Position numbers and translations under genes: made by a program. 64,000 nucleotides of DNA, from positions 62,001 through 126,000 of the forward strand of contig JAEYPN010000017.1 of assembly GCA_023410715.1 (NCBI GenBank), written 5' to 3'. How positions within the stretch are numbered: position 1 is the stretch's first letter; each line of letters opens with the position of its first letter. The DNA comes from Bacillota bacterium (GTDB taxonomy: Bacteria > Bacillota_I > Bacilli_A > Izemoplasmatales > UBA1188). The notes under the pieces are model-generated. The model was not told the origin of the DNA, searched no databases, and was given only the letters and a program-made list of their open reading frames with translations. Positions 33,907 through 42,456 of this stretch are shown one piece after another.

Positions 33907-34983
33907 ATGATTAGTAAAGAATTTTTCAAAGCCATCGATGTTTTAGCAGAAGATCGTGGTCTTGACAAAGAAAAAATTTTAAAGGTAATGGAAAAAGGAC
34001 TTTTAAATGCTTTTAAAAAGGAACACGATAATTATCAAAATGCCCGTGTAATTTTTAATGAAGAAAAATCTGAAATAATGATTTATCAAGTGTTTGAAGT
34101 TGTTGAGGACAAAGAAGATTTAGATAGTCCAGAATCATTTTTAACTGTTGAAGAAGCACAAGCGTATAAGAAAAATGCTAAAGTTGGCGACGTTATTGAA
34201 ATCAAAATAACACCAAGAGATTTTGGTCGTATTGCAGCCACAAGTGCTAAACAAATTCTTACTCAAGAATTAAAACAACTTGAAAGAGAAAAAGCATATG
34301 AAATATTTAAAGATAAAGAAGACGAAATGATTTCTGCAACAATTATTGCAATCAACGATGAATATATTACTTTAAACTTAGGATATGATATTGAAACATC
34401 AGTAATTAGAAAAGAAATTTCTAATGATGATTGTTTTATTGGTAATACAATTAAAATTTACATTACTAAAGTAGAAATGACTTCTAAGGGTCCTAAAGTA
34501 TACGTTTCAAGAAGCGACAAAAATTTAATTAAACGTTTATTTGAAAACTATGTACCCGAAGTACGTGATGGAATTGTTGAGATTATTGAAGTAGCTCGTG
34601 ATGCAGGTGATAGAACTAAAGTATGTGTATCATCTAACAACGATAAGGTTGATCCAATTGGAGCATGTCTAGGTGCGCGTGGACGTCGTATTAAAGAAAT
34701 AAATGACGCTTTAGGCGGCGAAAAAATTGATGTATATCTATACTCTAATGATCCTAAAGAATTAATTGCAAATGCATTACAACCAGCAACTACTTTAGGA
34801 ATTATTGTTAATGTTAAGGAACGTCAAGCAGTGGCAGTAGTTGATGATTCACAACTTTCACTTGCAATTGGTAAGAAAGGACAAAACGCTCGTTTGGCTG
34901 TTCAATCTAGTGGTTGGAAGATTGATATCAAGAGCGCAAGCGAAGCTGATAGTTTAGGAATAAATTACCATGATCAAAACTAA
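33907..34983 (+). CDS. nusA: Transcription elongation/termination factor NusA
   Basis: The 358 residues have the N-terminal RNA polymerase-binding domain (about 1-125), an S1 domain (about 130-200), KH1 (DPIGACLGARGRRIKEI, about 250) and KH2 (LAIGKKGQNARLAVQ, about 318). There is no acidic C-terminal extension, as usual in Firmicutes. It controls pausing, termination and rRNA antitermination. SD AGGAGG (33897-33902). Its 3' end overlaps rnpM by 14 nt. Confidence 0.97.
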   Translation: MISKEFFKAIDVLAEDRGLDKEKILKVMEKGLLNAFKKEHDNYQNARVIFNEEKSEIMIYQVFEVVEDKEDLDSPESFLTVEEAQAYKKNAKVGDVIEIKITPRDFGRIAATSAKQILTQELKQLEREKAYEIFKDKEDEMISATIIAINDEYITLNLGYDIETSVIRKEISNDDCFIGNTIKIYITKVEMTSKGPKVYVSRSDKNLIKRLFENYVPEVRDGIVEIIEVARDAGDRTKVCVSSNNDKVDPIGACLGARGRRIKEINDALGGEKIDVYLYSNDPKELIANALQPATTLGIIVNVKERQAVAVVDDSQLSLAIGKKGQNARLAVQSSGWKIDIKSASEADSLGINYHDQN

Positions 34984-35239
34984 AAAGGTTCCACTTAGAA
35001 AATGTGTTATAACTAATGAACGTTTTGAAAAAAAACAATTAATTAGAGTTGTAAGAACACCTGAAGGAAATGTCATTTTAGATTTAACTGGAAAAGCAAA
35101 TGGCCGTGGAGCTTATATTTCTAAAAATAAAGCAGTTTTAGAAAAAGCACGCAAAACAAAAATTTTAGATAAGGTATTAGAAGCTAAGGTTGAAGATCAA
35201 TTATATGATCAAATACTAGAGATTCTTAAGGCTGAATAA
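34970..35239 (+). CDS. rnpM: YlxR-family RNase P modulator RnpM
   Basis: An 89-residue DUF448/YlxR protein: PLRKCVITNERFEKKQLIRV at the start and GKANGRGAYISKN in the middle are its two signatures. The family binds RNA and, in B. subtilis, modulates RNase P. It overlaps nusA by 14 nt and precedes ylxQ by 3 nt, the standard operon order. Confidence 0.93.
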   Translation: MIKTKKVPLRKCVITNERFEKKQLIRVVRTPEGNVILDLTGKANGRGAYISKNKAVLEKARKTKILDKVLEAKVEDQLYDQILEILKAE

Positions 35240-35242
35240 AAT

Positions 35243-35548
35243 ATGAATAAAGAAAAAATACTAGGTGTGATTGGTTTAGCATATCGGGCTAAAAAGATAG
35301 TTACCGGTGAAGAAAGTTCTTTAAAGTTAATTAAAGGAAATGCCGCAAAGATGGTTTTTCTTGCTAGCGACACAGCACATAGTACAACAAAAAGAGTAAC
35401 AGATAAATGTAAGTATTACCAAGTATTATTGATTAATTCATTTACTACTGAGGAATTATCAAAAGCAGTAGGAAGGGAGAATATTAAAGTTTTAGGTTTA
35501 TCATGCCCAAACTTTTATCAGTTAATTAGTAACTACTTGGAAAAATAA
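35243..35548 (+). CDS. ylxQ: L7Ae/L30e-family RNA-binding protein YlxQ
   Basis: A 101-residue protein with the L7Ae fold: GLAYRAKKIVTGEESSLKLI and MVFLASDTAHSTTKR are typical of YlxQ (RplGA-like), which binds kink-turn RNA. Function in the cell is unclear. It starts 3 nt after rnpM; infB begins 18 nt after its stop. Confidence 0.9.
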   Translation: MNKEKILGVIGLAYRAKKIVTGEESSLKLIKGNAAKMVFLASDTAHSTTKRVTDKCKYYQVLLINSFTTEELSKAVGRENIKVLGLSCPNFYQLISNYLEK

Positions 35549-35566
35549 AAAGAAAGAGGTGATTCT

Positions 35567-37408
35567 ATGGCAGAAAAGAAAAAGAATTTTGCTAAGAAAT
35601 CCAAACAACCATTTAAGGAGCAAAGAAAGGCTAATGCCCCTGTAAATGTTGTTAAAGAAAAAAATGTTTTTTATTATAGCCAAGGAATGACGGTACTAGA
35701 AATTGCTGAAGGGCTTAATAAATCAGTCGGTGAAGTTATTAAAAAGTTAATGTCATTAGGTACGTTCGCTAATCAAGCCCAGAGCCTTGATCCTGAAACT
35801 ACAGAAATGCTAGCTTTAGAGTTTGATTATGATTTTAAATATGAATCAATTACAGATATGACTCGTTTTGAAGAAGTTGATATTGTTGATAGTGATGAAG
35901 ATTTAACTGAAAGACCTCCAGTTGTAACAATTATGGGTCATGTTGACCATGGGAAAACAACACTACTTGACACGATTAGAAATTCTCGTGTTGCAGCTGG
36001 TGAAGCCGGTGGTATTACACAACATATCGGAGCATATCAAGTTGAAAGAAATGGTAAGAAAATTACTTTTATTGATACTCCAGGTCATGCTGCGTTTACA
36101 GAAATGCGTGCAAGAGGTGCTAAATCTACTGATATTATTGTCTTAGTTGTTGCTGCTGATGATGGTGTCATGCCTCAAACAAGAGAAGCAATTGACCATG
36201 CTAAGGCTGCTAAATGTCCTATTATTATCGCTATTAATAAAATGGATATCCCACATGCTAATCCTGACCGTGTAAAACAAGAATTAGCTGAACTAAATAT
36301 TTTAGTTGAAGATTGGGGCGGCGACGTTCCATGTTGTTATATATCAGCACTAAAGAAGGAAGGAATTGACAAGCTACTTGATACAATTCAATTAATTAGT
36401 GAAATGGAAAATTATCGTGCTAATCCAAACCGTTTAGGTATGGGTGTCGTAATCGAATCTAAACTTGATAAAGGTCGTGGCCCTATTGCTACATTACTTG
36501 TTAAAAACGGAACTTTAAAAGTTGGGGATAGCGTGGTTGTTGGTACAATAAGTGGTAAGATTAGAGCATTAAATAACGACTTTGGTCAAAGTATTACTGA
36601 AGCATATCCTTCAACACCAGTTGAAATTGTTGGTCTTGATGATGTACCTGAAGCAGGGGATCATTTCATGGCCTTTCCTGATGAAAAGAAAGCTCGTCTC
36701 ATTGCTTCTGCACGTGGTGAAAGAAAGCTTAAAGAAGAAAGAGGAGCTAAAAAGAGTGTTAGTCTTGAAGAATTATTTAATTCAGTTGAAGAAGGACTAA
36801 AGGAATTAAGAATAATTATTAAAGCAGATACCAATGGTTCTGCTGGTGCATTAAAAACATCTCTTGAAAGCATTAAGGTTGATCCTGTCACAATTGATGT
36901 TATTCGTTCAACAGTTGGTACAATCACAGAAACCGATGTTTCCTTAGCTCAAGCATCTAATGCGATTATTATTGGTTTTAATGTTCGTCCACAAGCTTCA
37001 ATCCGCGATATGGCTAAAGAAAAGGGTGTAGATATTAAAATCTATAACATTATTTATAAAGCAATTGCTGATGTTGAAGCAGCCATGAAAGGTATGCTAG
37101 ACCCAGTATTTAAAGAACAATTTATTGGGCAAGCAGTTGTTAGAAGTGTCTTTAAAATTAGTAAAGTTGGTAACGTTGCCGGATGTTTTGTAACAGATGG
37201 AAGTATTAAACGTGACTCACTTGTTAGAGTAATACGTGATGGTATTGTTATATATGAGGGGAAACTTGCATCACTTAAACGTGTTAAAGATGATGCTAAA
37301 GAGGTTAAAGCTGGTTATGAATGTGGAATTCTAGTCGAAAGATTTAATGATATCAAAGTTGATGATATTATTGAAGCTTCTGTAATGGAGGAAGTTAAAA
37401 ATGAGTAA
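35567..37408 (+). CDS. infB: Translation initiation factor IF-2
   Basis: A short-form IF-2 of 613 residues, with only about 120 residues before the G domain (E. coli has about 390). The Lys-rich start is followed by an IF2-N module. GTPase motifs are G1 GHVDHGKT (about 124), G3 DTPGH and G4 NKMD (about 224). Domains II to IV follow, with the C-terminal fMet-tRNA-binding barrel. It places initiator tRNA on the 30S subunit. GAGGTGAT (35556-35563) sets the start. It overlaps rbfA by 8 nt; the ylxP gene often found between them is absent. Confidence 0.97.
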   Translation: MAEKKKNFAKKSKQPFKEQRKANAPVNVVKEKNVFYYSQGMTVLEIAEGLNKSVGEVIKKLMSLGTFANQAQSLDPETTEMLALEFDYDFKYESITDMTRFEEVDIVDSDEDLTERPPVVTIMGHVDHGKTTLLDTIRNSRVAAGEAGGITQHIGAYQVERNGKKITFIDTPGHAAFTEMRARGAKSTDIIVLVVAADDGVMPQTREAIDHAKAAKCPIIIAINKMDIPHANPDRVKQELAELNILVEDWGGDVPCCYISALKKEGIDKLLDTIQLISEMENYRANPNRLGMGVVIESKLDKGRGPIATLLVKNGTLKVGDSVVVGTISGKIRALNNDFGQSITEAYPSTPVEIVGLDDVPEAGDHFMAFPDEKKARLIASARGERKLKEERGAKKSVSLEELFNSVEEGLKELRIIIKADTNGSAGALKTSLESIKVDPVTIDVIRSTVGTITETDVSLAQASNAIIIGFNVRPQASIRDMAKEKGVDIKIYNIIYKAIADVEAAMKGMLDPVFKEQFIGQAVVRSVFKISKVGNVAGCFVTDGSIKRDSLVRVIRDGIVIYEGKLASLKRVKDDAKEVKAGYECGILVERFNDIKVDDIIEASVMEEVKNE

Positions 37409-37733
37409 ATTAGAGCATTTAGAAGTAACCGTACAACGTGTTATTTCTGACATTATTCAAAATGAAGTAAAGAGTGATTTAGGTTTTATTACGATTACTG
37501 GAGTGCATTTAACCAAAGATTTATCTTTCTGTAACATTTATTATACAGTTTTAGGTAATGCTGAAAAAAAAGAAAAGACTAAAAATAATTTAGAAAAAGC
37601 TAAACCATACATTAGAACATTACTTGTTCAACGTGTTGAGATGCGTAAAGCTCCAGAATTATCATTTAGATATGATGAAACATTAGACCGTGTAACTCAT
37701 CTTGAAAGTTTAATAAAAGAAACAAAAAAATAG
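37401..37733 (+). CDS. rbfA: Ribosome-binding factor A
   Basis: A 110-residue KH-type protein: LEVTVQRVISDIIQNEV, GFITITGVHLTKDLSFCNIY, and RKAPELSFRYDETLD are RbfA signatures. It binds the 16S 5' helix during cold and late 30S maturation. The start lies in the end of infB, after GGAGG (37387-37391). It closes the operon; a large inverted repeat with a T-run follows. Confidence 0.94.
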   Translation: MSKLEHLEVTVQRVISDIIQNEVKSDLGFITITGVHLTKDLSFCNIYYTVLGNAEKKEKTKNNLEKAKPYIRTLLVQRVEMRKAPELSFRYDETLDRVTHLESLIKETKK

Positions 37734-37748
37734 TCACCTTATGATATG

Positions 37749-37829
37749 ATATCTTCAAAGTAGACAAATAAAATAATCAAAGATAAATGATATCTCTAAT
37801 TATTAAATCTACTTTGGAGATATTTTTTT
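37749..37829 (+). terminator. Long-armed inverted repeat with T-run after rbfA
   Basis: 16-nt arms (ATATCTTCAAAGTAGA at 37749-37764; TCTACTTTGGAGATAT at 37808-37823) pair with one wobble across a 43-nt loop, followed by TTTTTTT. The T-run supports a terminator; the very long loop is unusual and could be the trace of a small insertion. Confidence 0.65.
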
Positions 37830-38148
37830 ATATAAAGAAAATTAGAATATAGGACAAAAAAATTGGTAAACGTTAATTAAAAGTTGAATAAGCATCTTCC
37901 TTAGCAAATTAATATGGACTAACGTCAAGAAGGATTGATAAGGAAATCATTCAATGTAGTCATATATATGAAAATCATGGTGAAGTTGTTTTTAAATACT
38001 CAGAAAAAACAAATCATATTTTAAACAGTTATAATTAAGTGTTATAAAGGAATATTTAGGTAGTAATGAAACAATGGAATCAAAATTAAATAAGTATAAA
38101 ATTTTAAGTGATTCAATAGTGGTACAATAGGTAAAATAGTATAATAAA
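37830..38148. other. Gene-free stretch, decayed coding DNA
   Basis: No intact frame is found. Short open pieces such as one at about 37966-38038, reading Y-E-N-H-G-E-V-V-F-K-Y, look like worn YD-repeat DNA and may belong with the RHS-like remnant that follows. A 17-nt motif at 37863-37879 recurs at 39167-39183. Confidence 0.5.
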
Positions 38149-38426
38149 AATACTATTGGTAATAAAACAAATTGCTTTAACTATGATAATGATTATCATC
38201 CAACAAAGGTAATACTACATAAAGTGACAAATTTCGAGGATATATATCGATATAATTATGATAATGAAGTTCAGTTATTAGCGAAAAATAATAAAAATGA
38301 AATAAAAACTTGTTATTATAGTAAGAAAAAAGAGCTAAAAAAGTAGTAGATGGTCCATTAGAAGTTTCATATGATGCAAGAGATAATAGTGAAATTATAG
38401 GTGTAAATGATTTAAAAAACATTTGA
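38149..38426 (+). pseudogene. RHS/YD-repeat protein remnant
   Basis: One frame from 38149 reads NTIGNKTNCFNYDNDYHPTK and later RYNYDNEVQLLAKNN, with the Tyr-x-x-Asp spacing of YD repeats, until two stops near 38343. A shifted frame from 38343 continues with VVDGPLEVSYDARDNSE up to TGA at about 38426. RHS proteins are large polymorphic toxins or wall proteins. Only a small frameshifted piece remains and no intact toxin or immunity gene adjoins it. The match is by pattern only. Confidence 0.5.
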
Positions 38427-38509
38427 ATATTTATAATTATACTAATATGTGATTTCTAAAAAATATGAAAATGTATGCGGAAAGTATTCAAAAACATGAT
38501 ATTTATTTC

Positions 38510-39100
38510 GTTACATTTAAAGATGATCTAGATGCTGTAAAAGAGATATACTTCCACTTGTATTTGATTTTAGATTTATATAGTAGAAAAATTGTGGATG
38601 GAAAATATGGCAAGAGGAATGAACATAAAACGGGAGTATATTAGTAAGACGTACAGTAATAAAATAACAATGTATACCAATAAGTAATTCTCTGGTGCTT
38701 TATTTGGGCAATGAAAGTCGAATTGAAAGGAACATCTCTATTAGAGAACCTTTATATCCTAGGAATAAAGCCATCAAGAAGTCGTCCAAGAGTAAGTAAT
38801 GATAATCAATATGCTGAATAATTTTTAAGAACAAGTAATTATAGACAAGGATTTTTTGTAAACGGATTTGTAGATATTACAAGTTCAAGAGAATGGGTTT
38901 TACAATTTGTTATCTGGCATAACAATCATTATAGACAAATATCTAACACCTAATTAAAGACATTTTGGCATGGAAAGACTGATTTTAAGTAGGAAAAAGA
39001 CAATTTATGAATGTACAAAACTCAAACATTCAAAACAATATACATAGGACATTCGTAACTAGGATTTTGAAGAAGTAGTAGGATTTAATCAAAAAAGTTA
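38510..39100 (+). pseudogene. Decayed IS3-family transposase (OrfB)
   Basis: Pieces of an IS3-type DDE transposase occur in order but in several frames with stops. FHLYLILDLYSRKIVDG (from 38552) is the second-Asp strand region. GIKPSRSRPRVSNDNQYAE (about 38760-38820) and SREWVLQFVIWHNNHYRQ (about 38885-38940) surround the catalytic Glu region, where a stop has appeared. RHFGMERLILSRKKTIYE and a worn EEVVGFNQK end continue to about 39095. It cannot be active. It adjoins the RHS-like remnant, so this is a graveyard of mobile DNA. Confidence 0.82.
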
Positions 39101-39377
39101 CCAAGACAAAAGAAGAAAAATTTAAAAATAATTTTTATAAATAGCTAAATATTTGTGACACCTATGTTGGCAAACGCTGATTATTATATTTTTATATGGT
39201 TAAATAAATGTTTAGAGGGATGAAATATAGAGTATTAAAAAAGGAAATATAATAGGTCTTAATGAAATTTCGAGTTAAGAGGAAAAGATCTTATTAAAAA
39301 TCATTAAGCAGAGGTTAAAAAAACCTATTTTTTGTTAACACATGATTTATTTAGTAAAATAAGTCCTAAGAAATAAA
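39101..39377. other. Gene-free stretch upstream of the Big2 lipoprotein
   Basis: No gene is seen. It contains TTGGCAAACGCTGATTA (39167-39183), which repeats a motif at 37863-37879, and a weak hairpin (AGGTT 39312-39316 with AACCT 39322-39326) followed by T6 that might stop transcription. Confidence 0.45.
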
Positions 39378-39404
39378 TTGAAATATACTTTTCAATCGTA
39401 TAAT
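39378..39404 (+). promoter_or_regulatory. Promoter of the Big2 lipoprotein gene
   Basis: TTGAAA (39378-39383) and TATAAT (39399-39404), with a short 15-bp spacer. Confidence 0.5.
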
Positions 39405-39436
39405 CAATAGAAATAAGTATAAGGGGAATGTATAAA

Positions 39437-42124
39437 ATGAAAAAAAATGGAATCAGGTTATTATTAATTATTACAATATTGTTTTTTTGTTCTATCTTTG
39501 TTAGTTGTGGTAAGACAAACAATAATAGTAAAATTGATACAGTAACTAATGTAACAACAAAAACAAACGAACTTACAACAAAAGATACTGAAGAAGACAA
39601 AGAGGATGACGACTGTGAACTGATTTTTGACAAGTCCAAATATGAGATTTGTGTAGGGGACAATTATTCTCTTAATCCAACTGTAGTTGGTAAAATTAAA
39701 CAAACTGAATATACTGTTGAGGATAACACGATCATTTCAGTAAGTGATAAAGGGATAATTACTGCATTGAAAGAAGGAAACTCAAATTTATACGTTATTG
39801 TGAATGGAAATCCTAGTTCATTAATTACCTTGAACATAATAGTGAAACCAAAAACACCACATGTTGAAGTCGGCAATGTAGAAGAAAATCAAAAAATCTA
39901 TAATAATCTATTACAGGATCTAGCTAACTTTTCAAGTAAAATAGATAACAGTAATTACCTGACATATATTAATAAAACTGATATAAATGGCTTAAAGGGT
40001 GGTTATACAATTAAAACTATTAATGAACCAGTATATTTAGAGGTAATGAATAATTTAAGTCCTTATCCTTCAATCATTCTAGAAGAAGATGGTAAGATAT
40101 TTGAGTATACTTTTGATAATGAGACTAGTATAAAAAAAAGATATTTAAAATCAAAAGAGGATTTTATTGCTACTGATGATATAGATACGGAAACTTTACT
40201 TGATTTTTGCTTTAATCCAGAAAAGGGAAATGCTAAAAAGGTAGGAGATGCCTATACGTTTATAGCATATTATAAAGATGCACTAGATGAAGTAAGTAAA
40301 GAAATAATAGAAGAAGTTTATAAATCATTAGGTATATCAACATCAAAATTATATGATTCAATTGTTGAAATCACTATCACAGTTAAGGATGATCAAATTA
40401 TTATTTCTAATACATTAAACTTTGAGTTAGATGTTAATGATACAACTATAAAGTATAATATGGTAATTTCATATGATGTTTCAATAAAGGAATTTTCAAA
40501 AATTGATTTTAGTGATCCTAAGTATACTATCTCAAAACCGACGTGCTTTGAAGAAGTAACAAAATTAACTGATTTAAGTAAACCATATAGTCTAAAAAAA
40601 TTTAGTACAGATTATATCAAAGTTAGTTTAGAAAAAGGTCAATATTTTATCTCTGGTAGTTACAATGATTATTTTAATTTTTATATTGAATTTTATGATT
40701 TAGATTCAAATCCGGTAAACATGTCTTTTAACAAATCTTTATTCAATTCATCGTGGAGAACAAGCTATACATTTGTTGTACCAGAAACTAATGAATATTA
40801 TATTAAATTGAAAAATGGTATCAGCTCGGATAAAATCCTTGTTTTTAATAAAATTGATTATGAGTCTACTTTTGATATTAATCAGCCTAAAGGACTTACT
40901 GAAATAAACAATGGTAGAATCGAAGGTGAATGGGATTTCGAATATTATGAATATATTGCGAGCGAGACGGGCATCATAAGAATTAAAAATACAGGAGAAA
41001 ATGCAGTATACTTAATTTTTAATCAATATGGTGGAGGAAATAGTATATACTTAATACAAAAAGATGAAAATGTATATGCAAAAGTGGAAAAAGGAGCAAA
41101 TAATTTTATTGTATGCAATACTATATGGGATAATGCTCCAGCTTATGATTATTCATTTAGTATTGAAAGAATTGAGAATAATAACGGTAGTGAAACTGAT
41201 TATGAGAAAATGGATATTATAACTGATACATATTCTGATAAGTACTATATGACGGGCTTTGGTTTAGATGACAAAAATTTAAAACTAATTGTAAATGAAA
41301 GAGGATTATACGGTTTTGATTTTGAATTTCTTGAATCAGGTATGGGATTTAATGTTAGTGTTATAAAAGAAACAGGAGAAACTATATATAATGATGGTTC
41401 TTATGAATTTATTTTAGAACCAGGTAATTACATTGTAAGAATAACAAATAATGAACATATCTTTGGTATTGGTAAAATAAAATATATTTATTATGATATA
41501 AGTGATAAGCGTGTTGATGTTGTACTTTTTAAAAGAGATTTAGCTAACATTGGCGAACCTGGTTTTTTTAATTTAATAAATCAAAAAATCATTACATCAC
41601 AAGTTATTAAATACTATTTTACATTGACGGAAGATTCAACAGTTGTTTATGATGAAAATTATTTTATATATGATAGTGAAGATAAGCTAATTTCATTATC
41701 GCCTGATTATACTGGTGATAAATATTATGGATTAATAGATTTGAAGGCAGGGAACTATTATTTTACCACGCCTAGTATGCATGGTAAGTTAGATCACCCA
41801 TTAAAGGTTGCAATTGTAGAACAATATCGTGATACAAAGCAAGACTTACACAATTTAACCGAACTAAAAGTTGGTGAAACTGTAAATGTAAAAAAAGATT
41901 GGTCATATGATAAAGAATATTTTCAAATAAATATTACTGAAGAAGGAAACTATTTATTATCAAGTGGAATATATGATCTTTATGATGAAAATTTTAATTT
42001 TATTCAAACAAAATATATAAATGGTACATACCAATTTGAACTTGAAGTGGGTAAATATTACTTAATTTATATTTACAAGGTATTTGAAACAGTTCTAAAT
42101 ATATCATTAACTAAAGCATATTAA
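39437..42124 (+). CDS. Large surface lipoprotein with Big2-type Ig-like domain
   Basis: ATG 39437 is preferred over in-frame ATG 39428, which nearly touches the ribosome site AAGGGG (39420-39425). The 895 residues begin with a type II signal peptide (lipidated C24 in FVSC), then a Thr/Asn spacer and an acidic run. A bacterial Ig-like group 2 domain follows (about 55-140; YEICVGDNYSLNPTVVG, GIITALKEGNSNLYV). The rest holds several beta-rich segments of the kind EYYIKLKNG and GNYIVRITNN, resembling repeated PPC-like sandwiches. No enzyme motif is seen. It may be an adhesin or a wall-exposed binding protein. It lies beside mobile-element remnants and is probably accessory. Confidence 0.7.
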   Translation: MKKNGIRLLLIITILFFCSIFVSCGKTNNNSKIDTVTNVTTKTNELTTKDTEEDKEDDDCELIFDKSKYEICVGDNYSLNPTVVGKIKQTEYTVEDNTIISVSDKGIITALKEGNSNLYVIVNGNPSSLITLNIIVKPKTPHVEVGNVEENQKIYNNLLQDLANFSSKIDNSNYLTYINKTDINGLKGGYTIKTINEPVYLEVMNNLSPYPSIILEEDGKIFEYTFDNETSIKKRYLKSKEDFIATDDIDTETLLDFCFNPEKGNAKKVGDAYTFIAYYKDALDEVSKEIIEEVYKSLGISTSKLYDSIVEITITVKDDQIIISNTLNFELDVNDTTIKYNMVISYDVSIKEFSKIDFSDPKYTISKPTCFEEVTKLTDLSKPYSLKKFSTDYIKVSLEKGQYFISGSYNDYFNFYIEFYDLDSNPVNMSFNKSLFNSSWRTSYTFVVPETNEYYIKLKNGISSDKILVFNKIDYESTFDINQPKGLTEINNGRIEGEWDFEYYEYIASETGIIRIKNTGENAVYLIFNQYGGGNSIYLIQKDENVYAKVEKGANNFIVCNTIWDNAPAYDYSFSIERIENNNGSETDYEKMDIITDTYSDKYYMTGFGLDDKNLKLIVNERGLYGFDFEFLESGMGFNVSVIKETGETIYNDGSYEFILEPGNYIVRITNNEHIFGIGKIKYIYYDISDKRVDVVLFKRDLANIGEPGFFNLINQKIITSQVIKYYFTLTEDSTVVYDENYFIYDSEDKLISLSPDYTGDKYYGLIDLKAGNYYFTTPSMHGKLDHPLKVAIVEQYRDTKQDLHNLTELKVGETVNVKKDWSYDKEYFQINITEEGNYLLSSGIYDLYDENFNFIQTKYINGTYQFELEVGKYYLIYIYKVFETVLNISLTKAY

Positions 42125-42202
42125 TGGAAATGATTTAATAATTAGTATAATTAGTAATTTTGTGTATTTAGATAAGTGAGTGTTTTATAATATATAGGTG
42201 AT

Positions 42203-42262
42203 AAAAAAAGGAGACTGTAAAAAAATAGATTTTAAAATCTATGGAGTATACGGCCTTTTTTT
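42203..42262 (+). terminator. Bulged terminator-like hairpin with internal palindrome
   Basis: Outer arms AAAAAAAGG (42203-42211) and CCTTTTTTT (42254-42262) enclose a perfect 16-bp palindrome TAGATTTTAAAATCTA (42226-42241). The T-run at the end suits termination. Confidence 0.65.
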
Positions 42263-42433
42263 ATCTTAGTTCATAAAGAACAATCTAAGAAAAAATCTTA
42301 TTTTTAAAATTAAAAGATTTTCAGTTAAAAATTTAAAAATTTATTAAGTTATCTTCTTATAATTTTCATATATAAACTAGATAGACATTAAATTACTTTA
42401 TGAAAAAATTTTCTGATTTAATTAAAAATATTG

Positions 42434-42439
42434 TATAAT
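42434..42439 (+). promoter_or_regulatory. -10 box of uvrC
   Basis: TATAAT 17 nt before the uvrC start; TTCTGA at 42411-42416 is a weak -35 at 17-bp spacing. Confidence 0.5.
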
Positions 42440-42456
42440 AATTTATGGTGATATAG

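Larger units (their letters stand above)
42125..42456. other. Intergenic region before uvrC
   Basis: 332 nt without a gene. It holds a terminator-like structure at 42203-42262 and, near its end, the uvrC -10 box. Nothing else is seen. Confidence 0.6.

Noticed and set aside
39325..39663. 112-codon minus-strand frame at the start of the Big2 lipoprotein gene
   Set aside because: It is the shadow of a Thr/Lys-rich and hydrophobic signal-peptide region, giving Ser- and Val-rich nonsense.
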